A stretch of DNA of 39,337 nt from a virus. Positions 1 through 6,823 of the stretch are shown here, in pieces. The notes beneath the pieces are model-generated. The model ran no database searches, had not been told where the DNA came from, and saw only the letters and a program-made list of their open reading frames with translations. The position numbers were made by a program, and so were the translations under genes. Location: IMG/VR virus record IMGVR_UViG_3300036885_000623, positions 1 to 39,337 of that record, one strand, 5' to 3'. Every line of letters starts with the position of its first letter. The stretch's first letter is position 1.

Positions 1-170
1 TGTTGAAGGTAACTCTATGAACTCATCTGTTGTATAGTCGTAGGCATAAGCATATTTTTGATCAAATGGAATAAGATATTCATAATTAATTCCAGGAACC
101 AAACTATTTCTAAGGCCCATGACAGGGAGGGCAGGAAAATAGCTAAATGTCACCTTGACAGGAGTAGCAA
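1..170. repeat. Terminal overlap, left copy (circular genome)
   Basis: Bases 1-170 are repeated at 39168-39337 with a single difference (G44 versus A39211). The overlap lies inside a protein gene that reads through it in one frame. This fits a circular or circularly permuted molecule that was assembled past its own start, rather than a true terminal-repeat end. Confidence 0.95.
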
Positions 171-603
171 AGCCAAGAGGTGGATTGAGAACCAGGACCA
201 TAGCTCCTGTAACGTAATTTATCGTTCCTACATCACCTAGACCATCTGATAAATTTCCAAGCCCATCATCTGTGAGAGTGAGTGCCCCAATCGCTACCAC
301 TAATGATCCCGCCTCAATCTCAGCATTTGGCTCTGTGGCCCTCAAGCCTAAGGCTGCATCTGCCAGAAGATCAGCTACGGCATAATTTCCACCAATGGCA
401 GCGTTGGTCAATGTTATGCCAGTGAGGATACGACGAAGTCTACCAAGCAAGAAGACCCCACCTCGTTTTTTAACCCTGCCTCTCCAGCAATAGGCATCCT
501 CGATGACAGGGAAGGCCTTTTCTGGGAGCAAGAAGCTTTGGAAGTAGTTTTCTAGGCCAGTTTCTTGCTCGTATTGCGTAATGTAATATGGCTGGTATGA
601 CAT
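1..603 (-). CDS. Tail protein, N-terminal part (gene crosses the circle junction)
   Basis: This is the first part of a 761-residue virion protein whose remainder lies at 37485-39337. The ATG at 603 follows an AGGA at good spacing. Reading on the minus strand, the frame stays open to base 1 and continues in frame at 39167 through the shared 170-bp overlap. The N-terminus begins MSYQPYYITQYEQETGL and contains a motif around EDAYCWRGR near residues 36-44, which I associate with large tail proteins of podovirus-like phages. It is followed by a beta-rich stretch with short Ala/Gly segments. The gene sits between the adaptor-like gene at 668 and a small virion protein at 37021, so it belongs to the tail or tail-hub module. 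P22 gp10-like function is possible but is only an inference. No stop occurs in this part. Confidence 0.85.
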   Translation of the reverse strand, partial: MSYQPYYITQYEQETGLENYFQSFLLPEKAFPVIEDAYCWRGRVKKRGGVFLLGRLRRILTGITLTNAAIGGNYAVADLLADAALGLRATEPNAEIEAGSLVVAIGALTLTDDGLGNLSDGLGDVGTINYVTGAMVLVLNPPLGFATPVKVTFSYFPALPVMGLRNSLVPGINYEYLIPFDQKYAYAYDYTTDEFIELPST

Positions 604-667
604 GTGGTGTCCTAAAGATTTTATTTACTTATCTGCAATATAAAGGCTCTAGGATTTCAAATAAAGA

Positions 668-1795
668 CTAGAAACCACCATATAGGTTGCCAAATGGCCA
701 TTGCGACAGGCCAGTTTGCTCTGTGTAGATTGTCGATGCCCTTTCACTCGTCTGCTGAACGATAGTCCTTCTCTGGCAAAGTTTTAATTGCTCCTCTAGG
801 AGGGGCCTAAATTTTGTCATAGACTCTATATCCCCTGCGTCAGAAAATATTTTATCTGCCGCTCCATAGGCGAGGAGTTGCCAAAGCTCTCGAAGTTGGG
901 GAACTAGGGCGTCATCACCAGCAGTGGCAGGGGCTACAGCCAAGAAAGCAGTAGGATATTTATAGGCCTCGAAGCTGACCGTATAGGCCTGATCTGGCAC
1001 AGGATAAAGGATGAATTGGTCTTGGTAGAAGACTACACTTTGGGGCCTGCTAGCCACGTATGGAATGTATTGGCAGTTGATGGGGTTCCCTGCCGCAATG
1101 GCTGTTGTAAAGCCTGGAGCAGCGTTAATTGTCACCTGCCCTGTGATATAGTTGATTGTGCCCCTAGCATTGGCTGCTAAGGTTGAATTGTCAGTCGCAG
1201 CAAATAGAAGCCCAACATTATTGTGTCCATTAATGGAACTACCGCCATCATCAATCAGTGTAATGCTCCTTCCATTGGCATCCTTACCGCTTATGAGCAC
1301 GTTCCACATTATTTGTGATGCTGGGATGTCTGTGGATGGGGTGCCTATGACATAAGCAACTGAAGGAGTATAGGCTCCAGGAGGATTTGGTTTAAATCCA
1401 GGCATCACAGGAGTGTTCGTTAAAGTGAACACATATGGACCTACAGTTCCATTCCCTGTCGCCACCTGCTGTTGAAGGAGATTAAGTTGAGGATTGATCC
1501 TAAAGAAGTTTTCTCTAGATTGCGTCATGTAGCTTTGATACCCTCCAATATAGACTGGAGGCATATTGGTGAGATACAATTCCTTAGGAAAGTCATAGAC
1601 TGGAGTATTGGCGTTGGTGATAAATTGATAGTTAAATCTAAAACTCTCTAATCGAAGTTGCTCACTGAGGTCGAATAGATAATACGTGTTGATGTATTGA
1701 TCGATTTGAGCATCTGTAATCTGGGCAGCATTAGGACGCCCTGTTATTCTTCTTACTTTGTTTCTGATGTCTAATAGCGTAAAAGGGACTGACAT
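668..1795 (-). CDS. Head-tail adaptor-like virion protein
   Basis: This 375-residue protein probably sits at the head-tail joint. The N-terminal 50 residues are helical (DIRNKVRRITGRPN, then AQIDQYINTYYLFDL), followed by a beta-rich middle and a C-terminal helical part (LRELWQLLAYGAADKIF near residue 305). I associate this arrangement with adaptor or connector proteins of podovirus-like phages, though sequence similarity alone does not fix the role. AAGG lies 4 bases before the ATG. The stop is TAG. The gene lies between a small virion gene and the large tail protein in one minus-strand operon. It is longer than classical adaptors (about 110-170 residues), so it may carry an extra beta domain of roughly 100-250. 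Confidence 0.7.
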   Translation of the reverse strand: MSVPFTLLDIRNKVRRITGRPNAAQITDAQIDQYINTYYLFDLSEQLRLESFRFNYQFITNANTPVYDFPKELYLTNMPPVYIGGYQSYMTQSRENFFRINPQLNLLQQQVATGNGTVGPYVFTLTNTPVMPGFKPNPPGAYTPSVAYVIGTPSTDIPASQIMWNVLISGKDANGRSITLIDDGGSSINGHNNVGLLFAATDNSTLAANARGTINYITGQVTINAAPGFTTAIAAGNPINCQYIPYVASRPQSVVFYQDQFILYPVPDQAYTVSFEAYKYPTAFLAVAPATAGDDALVPQLRELWQLLAYGAADKIFSDAGDIESMTKFRPLLEEQLKLCQRRTIVQQTSERASTIYTEQTGLSQWPFGNLYGGF

Positions 1796-1801
1796 AATAC
1801 C

Positions 1802-2260
1802 TTAAGGGGTTATGTGTGGAATGATTACAGGGTTTAAAGGATAATTTGGTGATGGCGACGTGCCAAAGATCTCTGGAGTTATATTTCTGTTGTTTATAGT
1901 GGCGCTTGTGAGGGTTAGCGCATCTTCAGACACAGGAATCACTTGGCCAATAAACGCCTTATCCTTTGGAAGAGCGAGGCCAGGTACATAAGGATCAAAA
2001 TTTGTAGAGTCTATGGCCATGGAAAACATATTAGTATTAATTACTGAAATTATTCCAACAGCCCCATTAATCTGTGGCATCCCAAGCGAAGGAAAAGTTG
2101 ATTTGTATGGAGCAGGCTCTTGAGTGGAAGGGATGTAAACCCTGACTACTAATCCATCTTTGTAATTATGCGCGTTATATGTAGTTATTACTGCAGGATT
2201 TGTCTGGGAGATGGCAGATATATCCTGCTGATTTGGATAAAAGTAGTCAGGGAGGGTCAT
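1802..2260 (-). CDS. Small beta-rich virion protein, FCCH-like
   Basis: This 152-residue protein belongs to the virion operon. Residues from about 15 (AISQTNPAVITT) through GLVVRVYIP and a following ISVINTNMFSMAIDSTNF have the pattern of the E1-FCCH-like beta-barrel modules found in phage structural proteins: a value-at-a-turn strand pair followed by an N-x-x-x-hydrophobic strand. Pro and Asn are abundant and there is no signal or membrane segment. The ATG is preceded by AGAAGG at the end of the upstream gene and the two genes are 6 bases apart. Function beyond a tail or adaptor accessory role is not known. The same fold seems to recur in the 3206-4183 gene. Confidence 0.65.
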   Translation of the reverse strand: MTLPDYFYPNQQDISAISQTNPAVITTYNAHNYKDGLVVRVYIPSTQEPAPYKSTFPSLGMPQINGAVGIISVINTNMFSMAIDSTNFDPYVPGLALPKDKAFIGQVIPVSEDALTLTSATINNRNITPEIFGTSPSPNYPLNPVIIPHITP

Positions 2261-2266
2261 ATAAGT

Positions 2267-2806
2267 TTAACCTTCTGGATCAAAAGCAGTGCTTTCAAAG
2301 CCAAATCTACGATTCCACCTGGAAATCCCAATAATAGGAACTGGGATGCCAGAATCACCTTCCCTACTAGCTGGCATAGGCTTATCGCGATCCCATTTGA
2401 AACCATGAGTGGGCCAACTACAAGTGTTAATTTTTGTAGTACCCCCTCCAGCTGTTGCGTCAATGCCATTGAGATGTCGTGCCACATATAGAGGAACTTC
2501 GTACATTTCGTTATCAATCATTATTTTATCAAATGGGGGGATTCCTGGGTATTTTCTTATCTGGACCCTCAGATTCCCACCTGGAGTCTCATAATTACGA
2601 AATCGCCCTTTGACAAGCTTAGTCTCCTCTTCGATGAATTTGTTGAGTTTTTCTTTAGAAAGTTGCTTAGGACTAGGAGGAGCTATGAGTATGATCTCCT
2701 CTTTTTTAGTAACTGGATCAGTTACTTTCATTTCTTCAACAGCTTGTGAAGATTGTTTTTCTAATTCTGCAGGTTTGCTTTCTACTACTTTTTTTGGACG
2801 CGCCAT
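2267..2806 (-). CDS. Conserved phage virion protein, first gene of tail operon
   Basis: This is a 179-residue protein with a charged, disordered-looking N-terminal third rich in Lys and Glu, then a compact region with FRNYETPGGNL and VPLYVARHLNG. That combination (a positively charged loop followed by a VARHLN motif) is familiar to me from small structural proteins in the head-tail region of podovirus-like phages, but no activity is known to me. It is the first gene downstream of the promoter at 3009-3038, with a 200-bp leader that holds a repeated element. Its start is the ATG at 2806, with an AGG-rich site (AAGAGGTG) upstream. Two other open frames on the same bases are shadows. Confidence 0.75.
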   Translation of the reverse strand: MARPKKVVESKPAELEKQSSQAVEEMKVTDPVTKKEEIILIAPPSPKQLSKEKLNKFIEEETKLVKGRFRNYETPGGNLRVQIRKYPGIPPFDKIMIDNEMYEVPLYVARHLNGIDATAGGGTTKINTCSWPTHGFKWDRDKPMPASREGDSGIPVPIIGISRWNRRFGFESTAFDPEG

Positions 2807-2947
2807 GAAACACCTCTTGTTTTAGGTTTCAAGCGCAATATTTCAAATATTAGTTATTAGTGAAAGAAATATTTTACTTTACACGATTTGCCTAACATTT
2901 CTAGGCAAGTGTTTCCAAAATGGAAATAGTTGGTTGTTAGAGGAATG

Positions 2948-2968
2948 CCTCTAATTCGCACAGAATCG
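2948..2968 (-). promoter_or_regulatory. 21-bp leader element, copy A
   Basis: This 21-base sequence occurs exactly once more, at 18907-18927. Similarity extends on both sides, including a second AATCGA about 5 bases away. Both copies lie on the minus strand some 35-45 bases downstream of a predicted transcription start and about 140-165 bases before the first gene of an operon. Read on the minus strand it forms ATTC-TGTGC-GAAT, a short stem with a 5-base loop, and here it runs into a second small hairpin (TTAGAGG/CCTCTAA, 2938-2954). An antitermination or other leader-RNA role is an inference. Confidence 0.6.
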
Positions 2969-2990
2969 AGCTACAATCGATTTTCTTCAT

Positions 2991-3012
2991 TAGACATGTA
3001 TTTGCACGTCTA
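2991..3012. promoter_or_regulatory. Imperfect inverted repeat at promoter
   Basis: TAGACATG, six bases, then CACGTCTA form a near-perfect dyad that overlaps the -10 box and start region of the promoter at 3009-3038. The position suits a regulator site. No candidate regulator was recognised in the window. Confidence 0.35.
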
Positions 3013-3038
3013 TAAGTAGATCGTGCAGTGTAGGTCAA
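3009..3038 (-). promoter_or_regulatory. Promoter for the minus-strand tail operon
   Basis: On the minus strand there is TTGACC (3033-3038) followed after 18 bases by TATAGA (3009-3014), or after 17 bases by TTATAG. This is a good sigma70-type match in a 400-bp gene-free gap. It would transcribe 2806 downward through the tail genes. The gap 2807-3205 otherwise holds only the leader element, small dyads, A/T-rich repeats and the capsid-operon terminator. Confidence 0.55.
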
Positions 3039-3100
3039 ATTAATGTGTAAATATACGATTTGAAAGTGTATTTAAGAGTATTTCCCTCATAAGAAGTAGG

Positions 3101-3130
3101 AATATTTACGAATATTTACGAATATTTTAA
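3101..3130. repeat. Short A/T-rich direct repeat
   Basis: AATATTTACG occurs twice in tandem (3101-3120), followed by a third partial unit AATATTTTAA. It lies between the capsid-operon terminator and the tail-operon promoter. It could act as an upstream A/T-rich element for that promoter. No other role is visible. Confidence 0.5.
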
Positions 3131-3133
3131 GAA

Positions 3134-3164
3134 TAAAAAAAGGGCCTCCCAGAAAGAGAGGCCC
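3134..3164 (-). terminator. Rho-independent terminator of capsid operon
   Basis: On the minus strand GGGCCTC (3164-3158), a loop and GAGGCCC (3148-3142) form a perfect 7-bp stem followed by seven T residues. It lies 40 bases past the stop of the 3206-4183 gene and separates the capsid operon from the tail operon. Confidence 0.9.
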
Positions 3165-3205
3165 AGTGATCAGACTATATCAGTAATGATATAGATGAAT
3201 CAGAG

Positions 3206-4183
3206 CTAGATAGAAATTCCTTTCTTGGCGATCCAAGAATAGGTTTTGCTAGCTACCAAAATAGCAGGATCTATAATTACCCCATTGAACGACACATTGC
3301 GTGTGCGATCATCAAGGAGATTTTGGTACGGAGCTGTTGCAGCTTCGCCAACAGGAACAACCTCTGGCACCAAAACACCAAGCGCTGCAGCAGCACTTGA
3401 TGGGAATGAAAAGGCTGTAAATCCTGTAGAGTCAATATTCACAGTAATTGTGTTTGTCGCTGTGTTAATGGCTGTGATTGTAACTAATTGATTATTCATT
3501 TCAATCATACCATACGCAGGAGGAACTACAATCCTGACCTTTTGACCAACAGTGAAGCCATGCGTGACTGACATTGTGATGACAGCTGACGCGGCTTGTG
3601 TGATCAAAGTTATCCTTCTATTGACAGGATAATATCGAGGATCAAACGGGACAACCCTAAAGCTTCCGCCTGTTGCAGCAGCAGCAAATCCATTCGCTGC
3701 TAAAGCATCAAGGTAGCCAAAGGTCATTGTCGCACCAACACCAACAGCTGTGACGGTAAAGTCCCATCCACCAATTTGAAGCATCCCTGTCGTGTTATAT
3801 ACCCTCACAACACTCCCAAGAGGAGCTGGTGTGATTGTAGAAACAACAGCAGGATTAGCATTGGTGATCGCTGTAATGTTAGCAACCAATGGTCCAAGCC
3901 CTACACTTGCACTATCATTGATAAAGGTAAAACCCCCAGTCAAAAGATCAGTGACGGTAATCACGTTAGGATTTGCGCCACTTCCTGTCTTAACTTCTGC
4001 ACTATTTGCAAGTGAAGAGGCCCAGCCTGATGCTTCAATAATAGCTGCAGCATGCGCTGTATAGTCAGTCTCATTTCTGATCTTAATTTCTGTGGCCCCT
4101 GAAGGCAGAGAAATGTTTACAGGAACCAGGGTTCCTGGCGTAGTAAATGTGCCACTTAAGATGGCATTAATAGGTGTACTCAT
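3206..4183 (-). CDS. Virion protein with FCCH-like beta domains, downstream of capsid gene
   Basis: This 325-residue protein follows the major capsid gene directly and has a strong AAGGAGG site that overlaps the capsid stop. It is rich in Ala, Thr and Val with no charged core. Around residues 100-165 and again 200-260 there are modules with the pattern VTHGFTVGQKVRI, then EMNNQLVTI, then NTITVNIDSTGF. That matches the E1-FCCH-like beta barrel I know from phage decoration and tail proteins. The C-terminus (VSFNGVIIDPAILVASKTYSWIAKKG) is conserved-looking. The position next to the capsid gene and the repeated barrels make a head decoration or head-completion protein likely, but this is inference. 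The operon terminator follows. Confidence 0.7.
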   Translation of the reverse strand: MSTPINAILSGTFTTPGTLVPVNISLPSGATEIKIRNETDYTAHAAAIIEASGWASSLANSAEVKTGSGANPNVITVTDLLTGGFTFINDSASVGLGPLVANITAITNANPAVVSTITPAPLGSVVRVYNTTGMLQIGGWDFTVTAVGVGATMTFGYLDALAANGFAAAATGGSFRVVPFDPRYYPVNRRITLITQAASAVITMSVTHGFTVGQKVRIVVPPAYGMIEMNNQLVTITAINTATNTITVNIDSTGFTAFSFPSSAAAALGVLVPEVVPVGEAATAPYQNLLDDRTRNVSFNGVIIDPAILVASKTYSWIAKKGISI

Positions 4184-4196
4184 AGTTATTTCCTCC

Positions 4197-4592
4197 TTAT
4201 GCCAAAGTGCATCGTAAGTTTAGAAGCCATTGATCGTTGAGTATTCTAGGTACTTCAGCGAATTTATACCCTACACTTGCGTTAAGGGCTAGTGGCCCAT
4301 CATAGATGGGTGGTCGATAGATAAACTGTGCAGAATATCCATCTTGTTCAATAGCTGCGAAGGACTCACGCCCTACACAGAATATGTTGTAGACATCAGC
4401 CCCAAGCATAGAAGCATTAGGAGTTACAGAACCAATGCTAGATAGTAAGAATCTAACGTTGGCAACTGTTCCCCATTCTGCATCTAATGTGCTTTGTTGA
4501 TTTGGATAGTTCCATTTTTGAATGAATCCATTGACGTTGTCCAACTGACCAATTAGGTTAGTGTGGCCAAGGCCAAAGTAAGAATCGCGTAC
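4197..4592 (-). CDS. Major capsid protein, exon 3 (C-terminal 131 residues)
   Basis: This is the C-terminal part of the split capsid gene. The open frame begins with ATG at 4595, but that ATG is made of the last three intron bases. The exon proper starts with GTA (Val) at 4592, giving VRDSYFGLGHTN. Residues such as EWGTVANVRFLLSSIG and LGADVYNIFCVG are the signature of the N4-gp56-type major capsid family. Joined to exons 1 and 2 it completes a 315-residue capsid protein, a normal length for the family. The 3' splice site is set by a P10 pairing (4588-4592 with 4826-4830). The stop is TAA, overlapping the ribosome site of the next gene. Confidence 0.88.
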   Translation of the reverse strand, partial: VRDSYFGLGHTNLIGQLDNVNGFIQKWNYPNQQSTLDAEWGTVANVRFLLSSIGSVTPNASMLGADVYNIFCVGRESFAAIEQDGYSAQFIYRPPIYDGPLALNASVGYKFAEVPRILNDQWLLNLRCTLA

Positions 4593-4834
4593 CATTTTTT
4601 TTTAATTCTGTTACTTATGTGACCAACTGTTAGGAATTTCCTTATAGTTGGCGGGGCGGATTCTTCGATCCACCCTCTCATAGTTGCCTATGAGATCAGA
4701 CTATCAAATCACCTTTGTCAGGTGTCTCTGGGTTTAGTCGTTCAGGCTGCTTTCGCTTGCCCCTTGTTGTCCTTGGCCTATGCCGCGAGGAGTTCCAAGT
4801 CAATTACCAAAGATTTAACGCGCCCATACGTTTT
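4593..4834 (-). ncRNA. Group I intron 2 in the capsid gene (242 nt)
   Basis: On the minus strand exon 2 ends CCGCGCCT and the guide GGGCGCG lies 10 bases into the intron. They pair over 7 bases with a terminal U-G at the splice site (P1). The bases CGTAT just before the guide pair with exon-3 GTACG (P10). The intron ends in G at 4593. The core has GACTA (4739-4735) and TAGTC (4703-4699), the P7 strands, flanking a CACC/GGTG P8 hairpin, followed by a P9 stem. The catalytic core shares a 45-base identical block (about 4724-4768) with intron 1. It has no open reading frame, so mobility would need help from outside. No other reading of this region explains the in-frame exon on each side. Confidence 0.9.
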
Positions 4835-4884
4835 AGGCGCGGTTCCAAATCTATTTTCGCCTTCGACGCCTGTAAGAAAACTAT
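4835..4884 (-). CDS. Major capsid protein, exon 2 (50 bp)
   Basis: This is a 50-base internal exon lying between two group I introns. With the last T of exon 1 it encodes 17 residues, YSFLTGVEGENRFGTAP, that fit exactly between the NNA end of exon 1 and the VRDSYF start of exon 3. Both borders are set by independent RNA pairings: P10 of intron 1 at its 5' end and P1 of intron 2 at its 3' end. It is far too short to be called by gene finders and would be lost in automatic annotation. Confidence 0.85.
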
Positions 4885-5205
4885 CAATTCTGTTACTTTT
4901 AAGACTTACAAAAGAGGGATTATATGGAAAATTTTTTTTCATGCCTTTTCATGGCTAGTCTTATTTTTTTAATTATCAGTGTATCCATAGCTTTTATTCG
5001 CAACTTTTGGTAAGCGGGAAAGGCTCTTCGGCCTATCCTCCACGATTTTATATATAGTCGTGGTTCAGACTATCGAATCCCCCGAAGGGGTCTCTGGGTT
5101 TAGTCGTTCAGGCTGCTTTCGCTTGCCCCTTGTTATCCTCAGCTTATGCAGCTTGAAGGACCTCCAAGTCAATTACCAAAGATTTTGAATGCGCTAGTTT
5201 CGTTA
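4885..5205 (-). ncRNA. Group I intron 1 in the capsid gene (321 nt)
   Basis: On the minus strand exon 1 ends AATGCGT, which pairs with the guide GCGCATT (5195-5189) over 7 bases with a terminal U-G (P1). GAAACTA just before the guide pairs with TAGTTTT at the start of exon 2 (P10). The terminal base is G at 4885. P7 strands GACTA (5105-5101) and TAGTC (5072-5068) flank a GACCCCTTCGGGG P8 hairpin, then a P9 stem of CCACGA/TCGTGG follows. The 3' end shares AAGTAACAGAATT with intron 2. The extra 80 bases near the 3' side hold only a 22-codon frame (4920-4988) with no recognisable endonuclease motif. The core is a copy of, or sister to, intron 2. Confidence 0.92.
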
Positions 5206-5707
5206 ACGCATTATTCCCACGTAGCGTTCTGACAACGAAGTCTACGTCTGTGCGAGTGATTTCTGTTGGGTTATCCCCATCACCACCACCAACACAGTTC
5301 GCAAATGTCGCTGTTCCTGCGAGCATGTCTCTCATCAACTGGTCTTCAGTTTGACGAAGGGAGACACCAAGACGCTGAGCAGCTTCGTTTAAAACAGGAT
5401 CTTGATTTTGTAAGGTAACCTGCTCGTTGAGCAATACGTAGGTACCGTAAAAATCCATTTGTGCGTCAATGTTCAGCGCTGTCAAATTCTGAGGCGCTGG
5501 GGTCACACCTGTATTCCCAAGGGGCACAGGAGCTGTTGCGAGGGGGTTATACCTACGCATACGAAGGGTCGTACCACCATTACGTGGCATCGCTTTCAGT
5601 TCGGCTGGGATCTTGTGGATCATGTACGGCACAGGAACTGACAGCAACTTAAAACTAAAACTTTGCTGGACAGGAGCTGGCAAAGTTGCAGTCGTTGTTA
5701 TAGTCAT
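5206..5707 (-). CDS. Major capsid protein, exon 1 (N-terminal 167 residues)
   Basis: This is the N-terminal part of the major capsid protein, an N4-gp56-type capsid family member. Family-type segments are PYMIHKIPAELKAMPRNGG (residues 28-46), a run RYNPLATAPVPLGNTGVTP and YGTYVLLNEQVTLQNQDPVL. The raw open frame runs on to 5144, adding 20 residues from intron 1 and ending at a TAA inside it, so the apparent 187-residue protein is an artefact. The true coding order is 5707-5206, 4884-4835 and 4592-4197, giving 315 residues in one frame. The upstream neighbour is the scaffold gene and the downstream neighbour a virion protein, the usual head-module order. The ribosome site before the ATG is weak, so translational coupling to the scaffold gene is plausible. 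Confidence 0.92.
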
Positions 5708-5742
5708 TTTTTGAATCTTTTGTTAAAAAAAAGACTCAGAAA

Positions 5743-6456
5743 CTAAGCACTCTTGATAGCTTGTTGCATTTCCTTCCATAACTCCTTTCGAAGCTCTGGT
5801 GTGAGGCCGTTTTCAAACTTATGCACTTCGCCTATAGCGCTGGATTTTGTCACACTTTGGACTGAAACAGGTTTTCTAGAGTTTTCCAAAGCTTTCGCTT
5901 TTTGAGGCTGTGATTTTGCCATATCCCCTATCCCCTGTTTCTTAAGCAATTTATAGGCTGCAACGGCCTGGGCGTAAGGATCTTGCGCCAAGGCATATAA
6001 AGACATTGCTAGTTCTGGGTCTTGTGATTTCAATGTTTCTATATTGTCTCGAGTTACAACGTCGTCAAAGTCAGGGAATCGATTCTTCAATCGCTCATCA
6101 ACAGTAGAAGCTTCTCGCTCGCGAATAGCCTCGTCAGCAACTTGTCTGGCCATATTTTCTGCTAGGCGCCTTGCCTGCTTTGCTGTGACAATGTCATCAT
6201 CGGCCAGTTTTGCTAAGTCGTCTTCCTCGACAGGCTGCGATTGTTGATTTTGTAATCTTGAAATTAATTCTTGCTGTTCTTCTGCACGACGCTCGAGGTC
6301 TTGCATCTTCCTGCGAGCTTCTCTCCAGTTGTGCTCTTGATCACTGATCAGGGGCTCTTGAGCTACTGTAGGGGTGTCTTGCAGGACGTCCTGCTGTTCT
6401 GATTCAGTTGGGGGAGCGACTTCCTGGTTCACGCTCTGTTCTACTTCTTCAGCCAT
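5743..6456 (-). CDS. Capsid scaffold protein
   Basis: This 237-residue acidic and Gln-rich protein directly precedes the capsid gene. It would guide capsid assembly inside the procapsid. An N-terminal disordered part rich in Glu, Gln and Thr is followed by a long coiled-coil (about residues 40-110, e.g. NWREARRKMQDLERRAEEQQ), then a region with RFPDFDDVV, which I recognise from scaffold proteins of the same phage type. The C-terminal tail has a basic, Ser-rich linker and a final short helix ending KELWKEMQQAIKSA, where scaffolds usually contact the coat. The ATG at 6456 has AAGGA upstream and is preferred over the ATG two codons earlier. Confidence 0.85.
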   Translation of the reverse strand: MAEEVEQSVNQEVAPPTESEQQDVLQDTPTVAQEPLISDQEHNWREARRKMQDLERRAEEQQELISRLQNQQSQPVEEDDLAKLADDDIVTAKQARRLAENMARQVADEAIREREASTVDERLKNRFPDFDDVVTRDNIETLKSQDPELAMSLYALAQDPYAQAVAAYKLLKKQGIGDMAKSQPQKAKALENSRKPVSVQSVTKSSAIGEVHKFENGLTPELRKELWKEMQQAIKSA

Positions 6457-6497
6457 TAGCATTCCTTAGGGTAGGGACCCTCGTTACGCCTATTGAT

Positions 6498-6551
6498 AAA
6501 TTGTTGAGAGAGACCTTTCGTGGTCAACGAATATTTTTAACTCAACAATTT
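6498..6551. promoter_or_regulatory. 11-bp inverted repeat upstream of capsid operon
   Basis: AAATTGTTGAG (6498-6508) and CTCAACAATTT (6541-6551) are perfect inverse copies 32 bases apart, with a GACC/GGTC dyad (6512-6525) between them. They lie 40 bases upstream of the scaffold start. This suits a paired operator or a leader stem-loop. No clear -10/-35 pair was found here. Confidence 0.45.
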
Positions 6552-6638
6552 GTTTGATAGCTGAAAGGGAGAATTCTGTCAAATAATTGTTTACATTAGA
6601 AATTGCGAATTGAAATGGCCAAAAAATCCAAATCCTGT

Positions 6639-6730
6639 AAGATGGAACAGGAAAGACTAACAGCTGCCTGCTGGTTATCTTATGCGCCGACTCATGTTTC
6701 AGCATGCAGTCGGCGTTCCTGTTCTATCTT
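6639..6730. ncRNA. Structured three-way-junction element
   Basis: Bases 6639-6653 and 6716-6730 form a 15-bp stem with one G-U pair. Inside it sit a short CAGC/GCTG hairpin (6661-6673) and a long hairpin CGCCGACT/AGTCGGCG (6685-6715) extended by CATG/CATG. Together they make a compact junction of about 92 bases with no T-tract, so it is not a simple terminator. It lies in the gene-free gap 6457-6823 between the capsid operon and a plus-strand gene. Strand and function are unknown; a packaging RNA, regulatory RNA or DNA cruciform site are all open. Confidence 0.5.
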
Positions 6731-6823
6731 GAAACCATTTCTAGCTTCCCACATAAATTTACATAGACAAAATTTGGATATGAGAGCATTGTTATACACA
6801 CAAAACAGGGAAAAGGAGTGTAT

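Noticed and set aside
1-170. True direct terminal repeats of a linear genome.
   Set aside because: The repeat is inside a gene that reads through the join, and it is short and carries a mismatch. A circle or permuted genome explains it more simply.
5144-5205. The 20 residues after NNA in the long capsid frame.
   Set aside because: They are intron sequence. Their counterpart recurs at the start of intron 2 (SLVIDLE), which is an RNA-level match, not a protein feature.
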